Shown here: in pieces, positions 45,201 through 53,637 of the stretch
Position numbering within the stretch: position 1 is the stretch's first letter
Layout of the letters: each line of letters begins with the position of its first letter
Source of the DNA: Candidatus Avidesulfovibrio excrementigallinarum
Lineage (GTDB): Bacteria > Desulfobacterota > Desulfovibrionia > Desulfovibrionales > Desulfovibrionaceae
Reading direction: 5' to 3'
Length of the DNA: 64,000 bases
Assembly (NCBI GenBank): GCA_018715085.1
Contig: DVMI01000002.1
Span: forward strand, 1 to 64,000
Notes under the pieces: generated by a model
Told to the model about the DNA's origin: nothing
Database searches by the model: none
The model's input: the letters and a program-made list of their open reading frames with translations, nothing else
Made by a program: the position numbers and the translations under genes

Positions 45201-45832
45201 AGCGGTTTGGAAAAACCCGGCGGCAGAATGTCGAGAATGTCGCCACGCCGCGCGATTTCGCCAGGATTGGACACCATGGGCACGCGCTCGTATCCCCACT
45301 CCACGGCTTGTTCCAAAATCAGATCCGGAGACAGTTCTTCGCCTTTGCTCAGACGCAGCTCGCGTCCGTCAAACAGAGAAAGCGGCGGCAACCGCAGCAG
45401 AAGATTGTCTGCGGTCATCACCACGCCGCGCACAGGAAGCAGACGGGGGGTGCCGTCGGCGGCTGCCTCGTCGCGCCGTCCGTGGCGCAGAGCGTGCAAC
45501 GTAGCCATGCGGTCTGCCCAGCCCAGCCGATCAGTGCTGCGGACGGTGCAGGGACCAAGACTTGCCCAGTCCCCAAATCCGTTGCGCGTGACGCCGCCGG
45601 AACCGGAAGACAGTTCGGGCGTCAGCAGCTGAATGAGTCCGCGAACAGCAAGCAGCTCTTCGCGCTGGCGCACGACGAGCACCACATTCCGGCCCCGGCG
45701 CAGCAGTTCCACGGCCAGCGCCGCCAGCGTGCCGAATCCGGCGCGGGAAAGCGTTTCGGTTCCTGGGCGTGGTTCAAGAAGCCGCTGGATCAGCGTTTCA
45801 CAGGTGTTGGTCTGGGTGGTTGTCGAAGTCAT
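42269..45832 (-). CDS. mfd: Transcription-repair coupling factor
   Basis: Mfd removes stalled RNA polymerase at lesions and recruits UvrA. The 1187-residue protein has the UvrB-homology N-terminal modules (about 1-330), the RNA polymerase-binding tudor-like domain beginning VHRDYGIGRFGG, and the superfamily 2 translocase with Walker A GDVGFGKTE and DEEQ, followed by TRG motif and the C-terminal D7 domain. Size is slightly over E. coli Mfd (1148). The ATG 45832 has no good Shine-Dalgarno but homology starts there; a longer frame upstream is not similar to Mfd. Confidence 0.96.
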   Translation of the reverse strand: MTSTTTQTNTCETLIQRLLEPRPGTETLSRAGFGTLAALAVELLRRGRNVVLVVRQREELLAVRGLIQLLTPELSSGSGGVTRNGFGDWASLGPCTVRSTDRLGWADRMATLHALRHGRRDEAAADGTPRLLPVRGVVMTADNLLLRLPPLSLFDGRELRLSKGEELSPDLILEQAVEWGYERVPMVSNPGEIARRGDILDILPPGFSKPLRLDFFGDLLEDIREFDPSTQRSLRSLPEATLLPVSPFFRTAADAKALRDHWDTLFQRALISENERSGMRHLLEQGSLRLLPGAAFGNATLLEDWLPLDPVWLLPGRQELSDALASADLQWREALKEAEFRDLPARLCLRAPDTLDALRAHSLMVHAEPLRLGIEATGTDLPEREIASFTTLFPAPSDQDRPWQTFVQAVKTWQAQKKRILLSFSSLRSRDKFLKLASQDGLVPSLRLAPGVPGLYALQSSFRGGADLSWNDTLILGEDVIQPHAPQRRKTPSGAFKGLEHYDDLAPGELLVHRDYGIGRFGGLLRMSPGGVPNDYLLLNYAGDDRLYVPVDRLSLIQRYKGGSELTPPLDRLGGGAWQAGKEKARKAIEKIAADLVDMYAWRKVAKGFRYGPVGDLYREFEATFGFEETPDQARAIQDMLADMERPEPMDRLICGDVGFGKTEVALRAAFRAASEGRQVALLCPTTVLAEQHYQTFRARLSGFAVNVGLLSRFVPPKKQKEVLKAAAAGQIDVLIGTHRLLSNDVSLPNLGLLILDEEQRFGVRHKEKLKQLKKSVDALTLTATPIPRTLQLSISGVRELSVIETAPPERKPVATALIERDNNTLRQILRRELDRQGQVFWVHNRVQGLAQVTAGVKELVPDARVGMAHGQMPERELEDTMHRFWHGELDILVCTAIVESGLDFPRANTLIVDQAHMFGLGQLYQLRGRVGRSDRQAYAVFVVSDLEHLPKNAKERLRIILDMDYLGAGFQVAMEDLRLRGAGNILGEVQSGHMGRVGIDLYLEMLEEAVARLKGEGAALVAETEINLGLAAHIPETYITDGHERLRWYRRLSAAPDAAARHELSMELLDRFGRLPEELETFISMLDLKALLCKTQALRADIFADRIRISWSEKQTAFPLERLLAFMSRHKKDARLAPPAILEYRLDTTPPVHARLDAARHALEPLLDDAQDAGKNAGSPLAAKAP

Positions 45833-46413
45833 GGCATGCAGTGGCAAAAGGTGAGCAGGACGGCGTTCCCCTGCAGACGCCCTGCCGGCGCAAGACCGGA
45901 GGTGGCTGAAAAAGGCGTTTTTCGGAGCCGCAGGCCGCACAGGAGGGTGAAGAAACGGGGTTACCCTATATCGAACGAGGGCACGAAGCAACCATACTGG
46001 ACAAAACGCCGCCCGGCGCCGCTCTGCTGTATCTGGCGGGCTCCATGGGCGTGCCCCGGCGGCATGGGAGGCAGGCCGCTCTGACAGCTGCGGCGTGCAT
46101 CCCTGCCACGGTAAAGGATCCGGGTGTTCATTGCAGCCGGGGCATTTTGGGGGGATGCGGGCTGTTGGAACAACCTGTACGCGCAGCGTTCCCCGGCCCT
46201 GTGCCTTTTTGGGGCGCAGAGCCTTGTTGCGCAGATCTTTCAGACCGTTGCCGGGCGCGTGTGCGGAAAAGGCGTGTGACTTCCCCGCCGCAGGAAAAAG
46301 AAAGCCGGCGGACGCTGAAGCCGTGACGCCGCATGTGTCGCCCTGCTTCAAAAAGGCCGGCAACGTCACAGCCCCCGCAGGGAGCATTCAGGCACAGGTG
46401 CGCGCGGACAGCG
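45833..46413. other. Intergenic region between mfd and a small conserved gene
   Basis: 581 bp with no supported gene; the open frame that runs from here into mfd is an upstream extension lacking similarity. Confidence 0.55.
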
Positions 46414-46665
46414 TTAGTCTGCCTTGGGCGAGCTTGAATCCTCGTCTTTTGCGGGAGGTGCGAACAGCGCACCAAGCTGGGAGCCTCTGAAGATGATTGC
46501 AGTGGCCGTTTTATCTGCCAATTCTCCAACATCCATCAGTTTTTCAAGAAAAGCCAGCACTTCCTGCCGGCGCTCCTCCGAAGACCACTTGAAATCTTCT
46601 TCCATCTCGCCCGAGCGCATGTATTCTTCCAGCGCTTCGAGATACTTCATGTTCAGCGCGGCCAT
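46414..46665 (-). CDS. Small hypothetical protein
   Basis: 83 residues, acidic and helical, starting MAALNMKYLEALEEYM and ending in a charged tail (AKDEDSSS). No membrane segment and no family recognised. The start at 46665 follows AAGGAG six bases upstream; ATG codons at 46686 and 46680 in frame lack such a site. Divergent from the cytochrome-like gene, 69 bp away, so the short gap must hold promoters for both. Confidence 0.75.
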   Translation of the reverse strand: MAALNMKYLEALEEYMRSGEMEEDFKWSSEERRQEVLAFLEKLMDVGELADKTATAIIFRGSQLGALFAPPAKDEDSSSPKAD

Positions 46666-46734
46666 ATCGACTCCTTGCATAATCATGGGGAACTCATGTG
46701 GCCCCTGTTACAGTTGGCAAAAAGGAGGTGCTCT

Positions 46735-47334
46735 GTGTCAAAAAAAAGTTTTTTTATCGGGCAGTTCCGGCTGTTGTGGCGTTTTTTGGGCTTTTTTCAG
46801 CCTCCGGGAATGCGCCTGCTGCACGCCATGGTGGCGGCGCTGGCCATCACGCAGTATCTCACCGGCCTTGGAGCGCACGCCGGCTCTGCGTACAAAGGCG
46901 TGCTGAGCGCTCTTTGCACAGACTGGCACATCATCGCAGGGCTGTCCTTGTTTGCTCTGGTGCAGGCGCTTGCCTTCAGCAGCCTGCAACACCGCGGATT
47001 GAGGGTGCTGTTTCCCTACCTGTGGGGAGACATTGCCCGCCTCAAAGAGGACCTTGCCGCCACGCTTCGCGGAAAACTCGTACCGCCAAAACCAGGTGGC
47101 CTTGCTGCCTGCGTGCAGGGGCTGGGACTTGGCGCGCTGCTTTTGGCCGTTTATTCAGGCTTAGCCTGGTTTGTGGCATGGCTGTTTGACTTGCCCGTAC
47201 GCAGGCCTTTGATCGAGCTGCATAAAACGCTGGTTCCTCTTGTAGGGCTCTATGCGCTGGGCCATGGCGGCATGGCGCTGACCCACTTTGTGATCTGGCA
47301 GCGCAAAATGAACAATGCCGCATCCCGCACCTGA
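46735..47334 (+). CDS. Cytochrome b561-like membrane protein
   Basis: 199 residues with about four membrane helices (roughly 27-45, 65-83, 128-150, 165-188) and histidines at 30, 65, 163, 177 and 184 placed at helix ends, as needed for two b-type haems in bacterial cytochrome b561 and related quinol or formate/hydrogenase cytochromes. The start is a GTG at 46735 with a very strong AAGGAGG nine bases before it; no ATG is near. It is encoded alone with no oxidoreductase partner, so its role as a membrane electron carrier is inferred only from the fold. Confidence 0.72.
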   Translation: MSKKSFFIGQFRLLWRFLGFFQPPGMRLLHAMVAALAITQYLTGLGAHAGSAYKGVLSALCTDWHIIAGLSLFALVQALAFSSLQHRGLRVLFPYLWGDIARLKEDLAATLRGKLVPPKPGGLAACVQGLGLGALLLAVYSGLAWFVAWLFDLPVRRPLIELHKTLVPLVGLYALGHGGMALTHFVIWQRKMNNAASRT

Positions 47335-47568
47335 CGACAGGGCGCGATCCCTTTTGAGCCACCTTGCCGCTGCCCGGACAGGGCGCGACCGTGCCCGGGG
47401 AGGACCGCCTCCATTTGGGCGCCGCCTGCAGGGGAAGGCTGCCTGACAGGCACAAGCTCTGAGGCGCGGCAAATGCGACGGCCTGCCGTGCGCCGTTGCC
47501 TGCCATGCAGGACTCCATCTTCAGGCCGGCGGCCCGGAAGGATAGGCCGCGGGGCTGGCCGGAAGGCG

Positions 47569-48585
47569 TCAGGCCCAGCGGGTGACGGCAGGCACGGGAA
47601 GGTTGTGCAGCGCAGTGGCAAGCTCTTCTGGCGAGGCCGTGGCAGCGCCGACACGCGCCACCACAAGGCCGGCGGCATAGTTTGCCAGCATGCAGGAGGC
47701 GAGCAGTTCCTGTCCTGCGGCCAGTCCCAGTGCGAGCGTGGCAATGACGGTGTCGCCTGCGCCGGTGACGTCAAAGACATCGCGCGCCACGGTGGGGATA
47801 TGCCAGACCTCATCGGGAGAGACAAACAGGGCCATGCCATCCGGCCCCAGGGTGGTCAGCAGATGAGGGCTGGCTGTTCTGGCCAGAATGGCGCGGCCGG
47901 CAGCAAGAATTTCTTCCTTGTTGCCGGCGGGCATGCCGGAACATTCGCCAGTTTCCTTGGCGTTGGGGGTCAGCAGTGTGACGCCGGTATAACAGGCCAC
48001 ATTGGCCGGCTTGGGGTCGACAAGAATGATCGGATGCGCGTGCTGGAGCGCAAGACGCCGGTGCAGTTCGTTCATGAACGGCTCGGACATGAACCCCTTG
48101 GCGTAATCCGAAAGAATGATCACGTCGTGTGTGGCAAGGTGCGGTTCGAGGATTGCCAGCAGAGCGTTGCGCTCCTCGGGCGTAAACGGAGAAGCGTCTT
48201 CGCGGTCAAGGCGCAGCATCTGCTGTCTGCGGGCAAGGACCCGCGTCTTGATGGTCGTAGGACGGCGCGGCGAAATGGACAGATCGTGAGCGATGGCGTG
48301 CTGTGCAAGCACGGAGCGGAGCTTGCTGGCTTCGGGATCGCAGCCGATCTGCCCAATCAGTGTCGGATGCCCGCCCAGCGCGATGATGTTGCGGGCCACG
48401 TTGCCTGCTCCGCCAAGAACAAGTTCTTCGTCCATGACGCGGACAACAGGAACCGGCGCTTCTGGAGACAGCCGTTCTGCGTCTCCTGTCAGATAGGTGT
48501 CGAGCATGACGTCGCCCACAACGAGGACGCGCTTGCCTGCAAGCTGCGGGACAACGGATATCAGGTCTGAGGGTTGCGGTACCAT
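47569..48585 (-). CDS. hldE: D-glycero-beta-D-manno-heptose-7-phosphate kinase (HldE domain I type)
   Basis: A PfkB-family kinase that makes heptose 1,7-bisphosphate for the LPS inner core. 338 residues: GGAGNVARN (substrate lid region) and DVTGAGDT (catalytic base and anion hole) are clear. E. coli HldE is bifunctional (about 477 residues); here only the kinase half is present, so the nucleotidyltransferase must be separate. Start 48585 follows GGGAGG. Its pathway partner hldD lies at 54.7 kb. Confidence 0.88.
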   Translation of the reverse strand: MVPQPSDLISVVPQLAGKRVLVVGDVMLDTYLTGDAERLSPEAPVPVVRVMDEELVLGGAGNVARNIIALGGHPTLIGQIGCDPEASKLRSVLAQHAIAHDLSISPRRPTTIKTRVLARRQQMLRLDREDASPFTPEERNALLAILEPHLATHDVIILSDYAKGFMSEPFMNELHRRLALQHAHPIILVDPKPANVACYTGVTLLTPNAKETGECSGMPAGNKEEILAAGRAILARTASPHLLTTLGPDGMALFVSPDEVWHIPTVARDVFDVTGAGDTVIATLALGLAAGQELLASCMLANYAAGLVVARVGAATASPEELATALHNLPVPAVTRWA

Positions 48586-49179
48586 GCTGCCTCCCAGAAA
48601 ACGGCATGTTAGACTGCAATACGGGTATTGCAATGTTGAACGTGTAATCAGCTCAAACGGGCGCGCCGTTCAGCACAACAGGGACGCAGGCATGCCCGGG
48701 TAACGCGCCGGAAGGTTTGTGGCAAGGCACACCTGTATGTGCCGGATAGCCGCAGACAGCAAGGTGTCAGTGCCGTGCAGTGCGGCATCCTGAACGTTGC
48801 AGGGCCCTGTTGCCGGTACAGGCATTGCCTGCGCCTGAGCAAGCGGCAGAACAGCTGTTGCAGGCGCCGCACAAAAACCGCGCTGCCTGTATGCCGCAGG
48901 CGCAACACGCGCAAGAGACCCGCCTCGTTGCCTCGGGCGTAAAATCGTGCTGCCGCCAGAGGGCTTCAGGAAGCAAAGGTCCTTCAGCGCTCCGGGAAGT
49001 TCCGTGGTCCCCTGCCAAGCTGCACTCTGGCGGACCCGCCGCAGGCGCGGGCAGATCCAGACTGCCAGGAGACGCTTGACCGTCAATGCCACAGAGTGCG
49101 TGTTATTGCTGTGTAGCCTTCAGAAGGCGGCGCGGTCAAGCGCGGCAAACAGAGGCGCCCCGGTTTGCCGGGATGACAG
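48586..49179. other. Intergenic region between deacetylase and hldE genes
   Basis: 594 bp with no supported gene or clear terminator. It must contain the hldE promoter. Confidence 0.55.
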
Positions 49180-51021
49180 CTAAAAATCAAAAAGTTCCCA
49201 GAACGAACTGGCGTGCTGCGGTTCTTCCTTGTTTTGCGCGGGCGTGTTCTGAGGAGCCTTGTTTTCTGCCGGCGTGGGCTTGGCCGCGGCACTGGTGCCA
49301 GGCTGTTGCGCCTTAACAGCCCCGGACGCAGGAACATTTTGGGGAGCAGCCTTACCCGCAGGGCCGGCCTGTGCCGGAGACTGCCCTTTGACAGCCTGCT
49401 GAATCCGGGAAGGCACGTCAGACGGCTCCTTTAACGTCTGTTCCGGCGAGCCCTTTTGCTGTTTGATGGCAGAAGCGGCGGGATCTGTCTTTGTTGAGCC
49501 ATGAGAGGCAGACACGGCGCTCTGAATTTTATCGGCAGAGCGTTGAGTCAGAGGCAGGGTTTGCGTCTCACCTGCCGGTGCGGTGGCGCTGGCAGACGGG
49601 ACTGGGGCAGGGGCCGCGCCCTGAACCGGGGAGAGCTGCCCGTTCAGAGGCTGAGGCTGCGAGGCTGCGGGGCTGCCGGAAGCGCCGGGAGCCTGCGGGA
49701 GCGTTTCCGGCTTGGCAGGCGCGGCCACGGGAGACGTCGGGGCCGGATCCCAGGTTATGGGAATCCGGTTCGGAGCGCCTGAGGGCGACTGGGATCCGGA
49801 AGGCGCTGGCCCACCAGTATTGCCCGTGCCGTTTTGGTTGTTGGCGGGCAGGGGGACGGCGGGCGCAGGCGTGGCGCTGTCGCGTTGCAACGGAATAACG
49901 ACTTCCGTGGAAGACGCTGCCGGGGACGCTGCGGCTTTTGAGGGGACGGAGGGCGCTGTCTGCGTCTGTGGCACGTCGTCGGAGCCGTCATCAGCCGGGA
50001 ACTGGTGCGGCAGCGCCTGGTCCTCGGGAGAAGGCGCGGCAACCGGCGCAATTTGGGGCTTAAGGCCAGACAGCGGCGGCTTGCCCATGTACTCGCTGAG
50101 CGTCACAAAACGGCACTGACTTGCTTCAAGGTAGTCAATGAGCACAGGCAGAGCCTTGATTGTCCGCAGATGCGTGTCATGAAACAGAAAGACGCCGCGC
50201 GTAGGCCTGTCGTGCCCGCGCCGTGACGACATGCCGTCGATGGAAAGCGTGTGACGCCAGTCGTTGGTGTCGACGGACCAGAGAACAACGTCAAGGTTCA
50301 GATCTTCAGCCACGCGCAGTGTCGCGCTGTTGAAGCTGCCGTATGGCGGACGCAGAAAGCGGCCTTCCACGCCCAGTTTGTGGAACAGGGCCTGAACCGC
50401 AGCGATTTCCTCGCGCTGCTTCTCTTCAGACAGGCGGGACAGTTTGGGGTGGGAATAGCTGTGGTTAGCCACTTCATGGCCTTCGGCAACGATGCGCCGG
50501 ACCAGATCCGGCCGGCTGCGCACCTTGGATCCAAGCAGGAAAAAGGTGGCTTTGATACCCCGTTCGCGCAGCAGTTGCAGCAGCTGCGGCGTGTACCGGG
50601 TAGGGCCGTCGTCGAACGTCAGGGCGCAGAGTTGATGCTTCTGGCCAAGGTATTCAAGAGTATTGGCGGTGATGAAGTTGGACTGCGAAGGCCCGGGGGC
50701 CGGGATGGCCGGGAGAGAGGCCCGGGGGCGTTTCTGAGGGCGTTGAGCCCGGACAGCCGGTTTGTTCCGAGGCGTTGCGGGAACTGCTTTGGGAGTGGTG
50801 GGCCGGGCTTTGTTCTGCGAGGAAGAAACGCGGGGGGCCTGCGTGGAGGTTGCCTGTGTGTGTTTCTCAGGTGCAGCGGTGGTGGTTGTCGGCAGGGGGT
50901 GCCTGTCCGGGGTCTGCGCGTCCTGGGCGCAGGCTCCACAGAGCAGAACGCACAGTAAGGCTGGCAGCAGCGGATGCCGGGGCGCCAGACGTGTACGGAA
51001 CAAGTCAAACAAAAGCATCAT
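49180..51021 (-). CDS. Exported polysaccharide deacetylase with long Pro/Ala-rich tail
   Basis: 613 residues. An N-terminal signal (about 1-32) ends LLCGACAQD, either a lipoprotein-like site at Cys31 or a signal peptidase I site. After a Thr/Pro-rich spacer, the NodB domain (about 130-315) shows TFDDGP, the HxxxxH metal motif in NHSYSHP, RPPYGSFN, and HDTH, so it should remove acetyl groups from peptidoglycan or another GlcNAc polymer in the periplasm. About 280 residues of low-complexity Pro/Ala/Gln/Ser sequence follow, ending in SSFWELFDF. Two adjacent ATGs occur; 51021 follows AGGAA. Confidence 0.85.
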   Translation of the reverse strand: MMLLFDLFRTRLAPRHPLLPALLCVLLCGACAQDAQTPDRHPLPTTTTAAPEKHTQATSTQAPRVSSSQNKARPTTPKAVPATPRNKPAVRAQRPQKRPRASLPAIPAPGPSQSNFITANTLEYLGQKHQLCALTFDDGPTRYTPQLLQLLRERGIKATFFLLGSKVRSRPDLVRRIVAEGHEVANHSYSHPKLSRLSEEKQREEIAAVQALFHKLGVEGRFLRPPYGSFNSATLRVAEDLNLDVVLWSVDTNDWRHTLSIDGMSSRRGHDRPTRGVFLFHDTHLRTIKALPVLIDYLEASQCRFVTLSEYMGKPPLSGLKPQIAPVAAPSPEDQALPHQFPADDGSDDVPQTQTAPSVPSKAAASPAASSTEVVIPLQRDSATPAPAVPLPANNQNGTGNTGGPAPSGSQSPSGAPNRIPITWDPAPTSPVAAPAKPETLPQAPGASGSPAASQPQPLNGQLSPVQGAAPAPVPSASATAPAGETQTLPLTQRSADKIQSAVSASHGSTKTDPAASAIKQQKGSPEQTLKEPSDVPSRIQQAVKGQSPAQAGPAGKAAPQNVPASGAVKAQQPGTSAAAKPTPAENKAPQNTPAQNKEEPQHASSFWELFDF

Positions 51022-51741
51022 GGCCGGAGTTCCTGTAACTAACCTTCTAACAACGTGTTTGAGAAGATGTCATGCTCAACCGTTGCACAATGGGGGAAAG
51101 CCGCTTTCCCCGCGGGTGGACGCAGACGTCTGCCTTTGACTCAGCTGGAGCGGGGCCCCTCTGGGGAACGCGCCGCAATGGTCAGACAGTTGATTATCAG
51201 TGCCCGTCTGACTCTCAGTGTGTCCATCCCGGGGTGCTTTGGCAGGCAGGGTTCCTATAGTGCGTTCTGCGTAGGAAAGCTATCCCCTTGGACACAAAAT
51301 TTTAGCCTGAAAATTTTCTCTCACGCCGGGCTGACGGCCACTTGCGCAGCCCGGCGGAATGCAGGCTGTATTGGGCGGCTGGAGAGGTGCCGGCGTTGTT
51401 TTATGGCTTCAGCCTGCGGTGATCTGACGGAAGACATGCGGCGTCCACGCCGGAACCGAGGCGGCTTCACGAGAAAAAGGGCAGAAAAAACAGCTCCGGC
51501 AAACAAGTGCCATGGCCGGAGCGTAATCCCGTGGATCCGCCTGGCTCACCAGGCGGGAGAGGCAGGTGCAGAGCCTGCCGCGTACAAACCGGAGGGCACG
51601 GCAGTGTTGTGCCCGGGCCCATGGCGCAGAAAAACAGTGCGTGTTGGAATACGCGGGCGCCGCTGTATCACCGGCAAAGGTTGCTGCGGCAGCGCCTGGG
51701 GCGGCAACAGCACAGCGGAAGACCCGCGTGCGGCAGTCCGC
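51022..51741. other. Intergenic region upstream of the deacetylase gene
   Basis: 720 bp, no supported gene. Near 51252-51277 an inverted TTCCTA/TAGGAA and, at about 51297-51316, two AAAATTTT palindromes lie in a locally AT-rich patch that may be the deacetylase promoter region. Confidence 0.55.
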
Positions 51742-53181
51742 TCAGGCAGGCTCGCGAAGTGTGAACAGCGACGCGCATTCCACATGCTGGGTTTGCGGGA
51801 AGAGATCCACAGGGCGCGCGCTTTTCAGCACATAGTCCGGGGCAAGGCGCTGGGCGTCCCTGGCCAGTGTGGCCGGATTGCACGAAATGTAGGCAAGACG
51901 CCGCGGCCGCAGCTGTAGAATGCCCTCACAAACCTGTTTGGAAAGGCCGGCTCTTGGCGGGTCAACAACCACGACGGTTTCGGCCTGCCGGTTTTGCGGC
52001 CGCAGGCTGGCAAACGCTTGTGCGGCGTCGGCCGCTTCAAACCGGCAGTGAGCAAACGCGGCATGCCGGGCATTTTCGATGGCCAGGGCTACGGCCGCGG
52101 GCGTTTCTTCAACGCCAAGCACGCTGTCGGCCAGCGGAGCGAGGAACAGCCCGATACCGCCTACGCCGCAGTAAAGATCCAGCAGGCAGGACGCCCGCAC
52201 TGCGGTGAGCTGCCGCGCAGCTTCGCCATAAAGGCATTCTGCCGCAAGGGTATTGACCTGAAAGAACGACCGGTGATCAAAGCGCAATGCCAGAGGAGGC
52301 GTGGGGCCAAACACGTCAGGGGGCCGGTGCAGCGTTTCGCACAGGGTGCCGTCGCCTGTTTGAAACAGGGTTTTTTCGCCCTGGGTAATGTCGGCAGGCG
52401 ACGAACGGAGTGAAAGCACAACGCCTGTGAGCGCCGGGCAGGCAGCTGTGAGCGCGTCGGCCAGCGGCGGCCCCAGACGCACGGCGGACTGCCTGCCACA
52501 AGGATGGGGCGCAACGAGACATTCGGCCAGGTATTTCCCGTCCCGGTTGCGCCGGACGACGAACGCACGCCAGAAGCCTGTGCGAAGAGCGCTGTCATAG
52601 GCAGGAAGCCGCGTCTTTTGGGCAAATTGCCGCATGGCTTCAAGCAGTTGCATGGTGGCGGGCGTCTGCATAAGACATGCGTGCAGATCAACGACAGCAT
52701 GGGAGCGGCGGCCGCGCTGGCCCAGTGTCACGTTGCCCTGCGTCCCGGTTCCAAAGGCAAAGGCCATCTTGTTGCGGTATCCCCATGTTTCCGGCGAAGG
52801 CAGAATGGGCAGCACAGGCGGATTGGCAATGTGCCCCAGCCTGGTCAGCGCATCCTCAACGACGCGCTGCTTCCAGAACAGCTGGCGATCGTAGGGGAGC
52901 GTCTGCCAGGGGCAGCCGCCGCAGACAGCTGCATGAGGGCAGGGTGCCGGGCGCTCGTCGGGGCTGGGTTCGAGAACTTCTTCGACAAGGGCTTCGGCAA
53001 GACGTTTGCGCAGCGTGAGCAGACGCGCGCGGACAAGTTGCCCCGGCAGGGCCCGTTCCATAAATACGGCCAATCCGTTACTGCGGGCGACGCCCCGCCC
53101 GTCCGAGGCCAGCGACGCCACGCGCAAGGTCAGTTCCTGACCTGGCAGAAGAGGGGAAAAAGCGCAAGAAGTGTCTGTCAC
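51742..53181 (-). CDS. rlmD: 23S rRNA (uracil-5-)-methyltransferase RlmD/RumA family
   Basis: Methylates C5 of a uridine in 23S rRNA. The 479-residue protein has an N-terminal TRAM-like beta domain (about 15-70), the [4Fe-4S] motif with cysteines in CPHAAVCGGC and a later Cys, the SAM site LLDLYCGVGGIG, and the nucleophile loop ISCNPATL. The start is taken as GTG 53181 with AGGA upstream; the frame extends to a TTG at 53229 that lacks a ribosome site and would overlap the divergent promoter. Which uridine is modified (U1939 or U747) cannot be told. Confidence 0.9.
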   Translation of the reverse strand: MTDTSCAFSPLLPGQELTLRVASLASDGRGVARSNGLAVFMERALPGQLVRARLLTLRKRLAEALVEEVLEPSPDERPAPCPHAAVCGGCPWQTLPYDRQLFWKQRVVEDALTRLGHIANPPVLPILPSPETWGYRNKMAFAFGTGTQGNVTLGQRGRRSHAVVDLHACLMQTPATMQLLEAMRQFAQKTRLPAYDSALRTGFWRAFVVRRNRDGKYLAECLVAPHPCGRQSAVRLGPPLADALTAACPALTGVVLSLRSSPADITQGEKTLFQTGDGTLCETLHRPPDVFGPTPPLALRFDHRSFFQVNTLAAECLYGEAARQLTAVRASCLLDLYCGVGGIGLFLAPLADSVLGVEETPAAVALAIENARHAAFAHCRFEAADAAQAFASLRPQNRQAETVVVVDPPRAGLSKQVCEGILQLRPRRLAYISCNPATLARDAQRLAPDYVLKSARPVDLFPQTQHVECASLFTLREPA

Positions 53182-53215
53182 GAGCAGAGTTTTCCTGTAA
53201 CATGGGTTACGTTTC

Positions 53216-53245
53216 TTGACAGCGGCCAAGAAAGCATTCTACAAA
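53216..53245 (+). promoter_or_regulatory. Sigma70 promoter of the 46-residue membrane protein gene
   Basis: -35 TTGACA (53216-53221), 18-bp spacer, -10 TACAAA (53240-53245), about 70 bp before the start codon. Confidence 0.5.
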
Positions 53246-53312
53246 ATACCCGCGCCAAAGCGAAGGCGTGTCCATTTCGCAAACCCCTGTCACCGCGCTA
53301 AGGAGATCGATC

Positions 53313-53453
53313 ATGCTGCAGGAACTTGTTGCCAACGCCATGCACTCTTCCACTGCCGGCTTCGTGGGCGTTACCCTGATTTTTGCGTATTTTGTGCTGA
53401 TTTTCTGTACGGCCTGTTATCGCATCGTCAAAGGCGAGCACATGGGACACTAG
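53313..53453 (+). CDS. 46-residue single-pass membrane protein
   Basis: A small protein with an amphipathic start (MLQELVANAMHSS), one hydrophobic helix (about 15-36) containing FAYFVLIF and ending CTACY, then a short basic and histidine-containing tail (RIVKGEHMGH). Support for a real gene: AAGGAG seven bases before ATG 53313, a plausible promoter, and an intrinsic terminator at 53592. Function unknown; it resembles small subunits of membrane complexes in shape only. Confidence 0.7.
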   Translation: MLQELVANAMHSSTAGFVGVTLIFAYFVLIFCTACYRIVKGEHMGH

Positions 53454-53591
53454 GTTCGCGTCCCGGCGTCTGTGCCATGCGGGATGCTTTGCGGGGTCGC
53501 CGCGCATGGGCGCGGCGTTCTCCACGCTGTTCCCGCAGGGAATTGCGGTCCCCCTGGGGGCGGATGGCTTCCAGTGGGACTTTACTTGTTT

Positions 53592-53615
53592 CCTTGCAGA
53601 ATGCAAGGCTTTTTT
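53592..53615 (+). terminator. Intrinsic terminator or attenuator before purH
   Basis: CCTTGCA (53592-53598) and TGCAAGG (53602-53608), 3-nt loop, then C and T6. It ends 22 bp before the purH-like start codon, so it could stop the upstream small transcript or act as an attenuator. Confidence 0.8.
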
Positions 53616-53637
53616 GTTACGTCTCCATGGAGGAATC

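Noticed and set aside
53198-53211. GTAAC-N4-GTTAC as a NikR-like operator
   Set aside because: The spacing is far too short for known NikR sites and the neighbours are not nickel genes.
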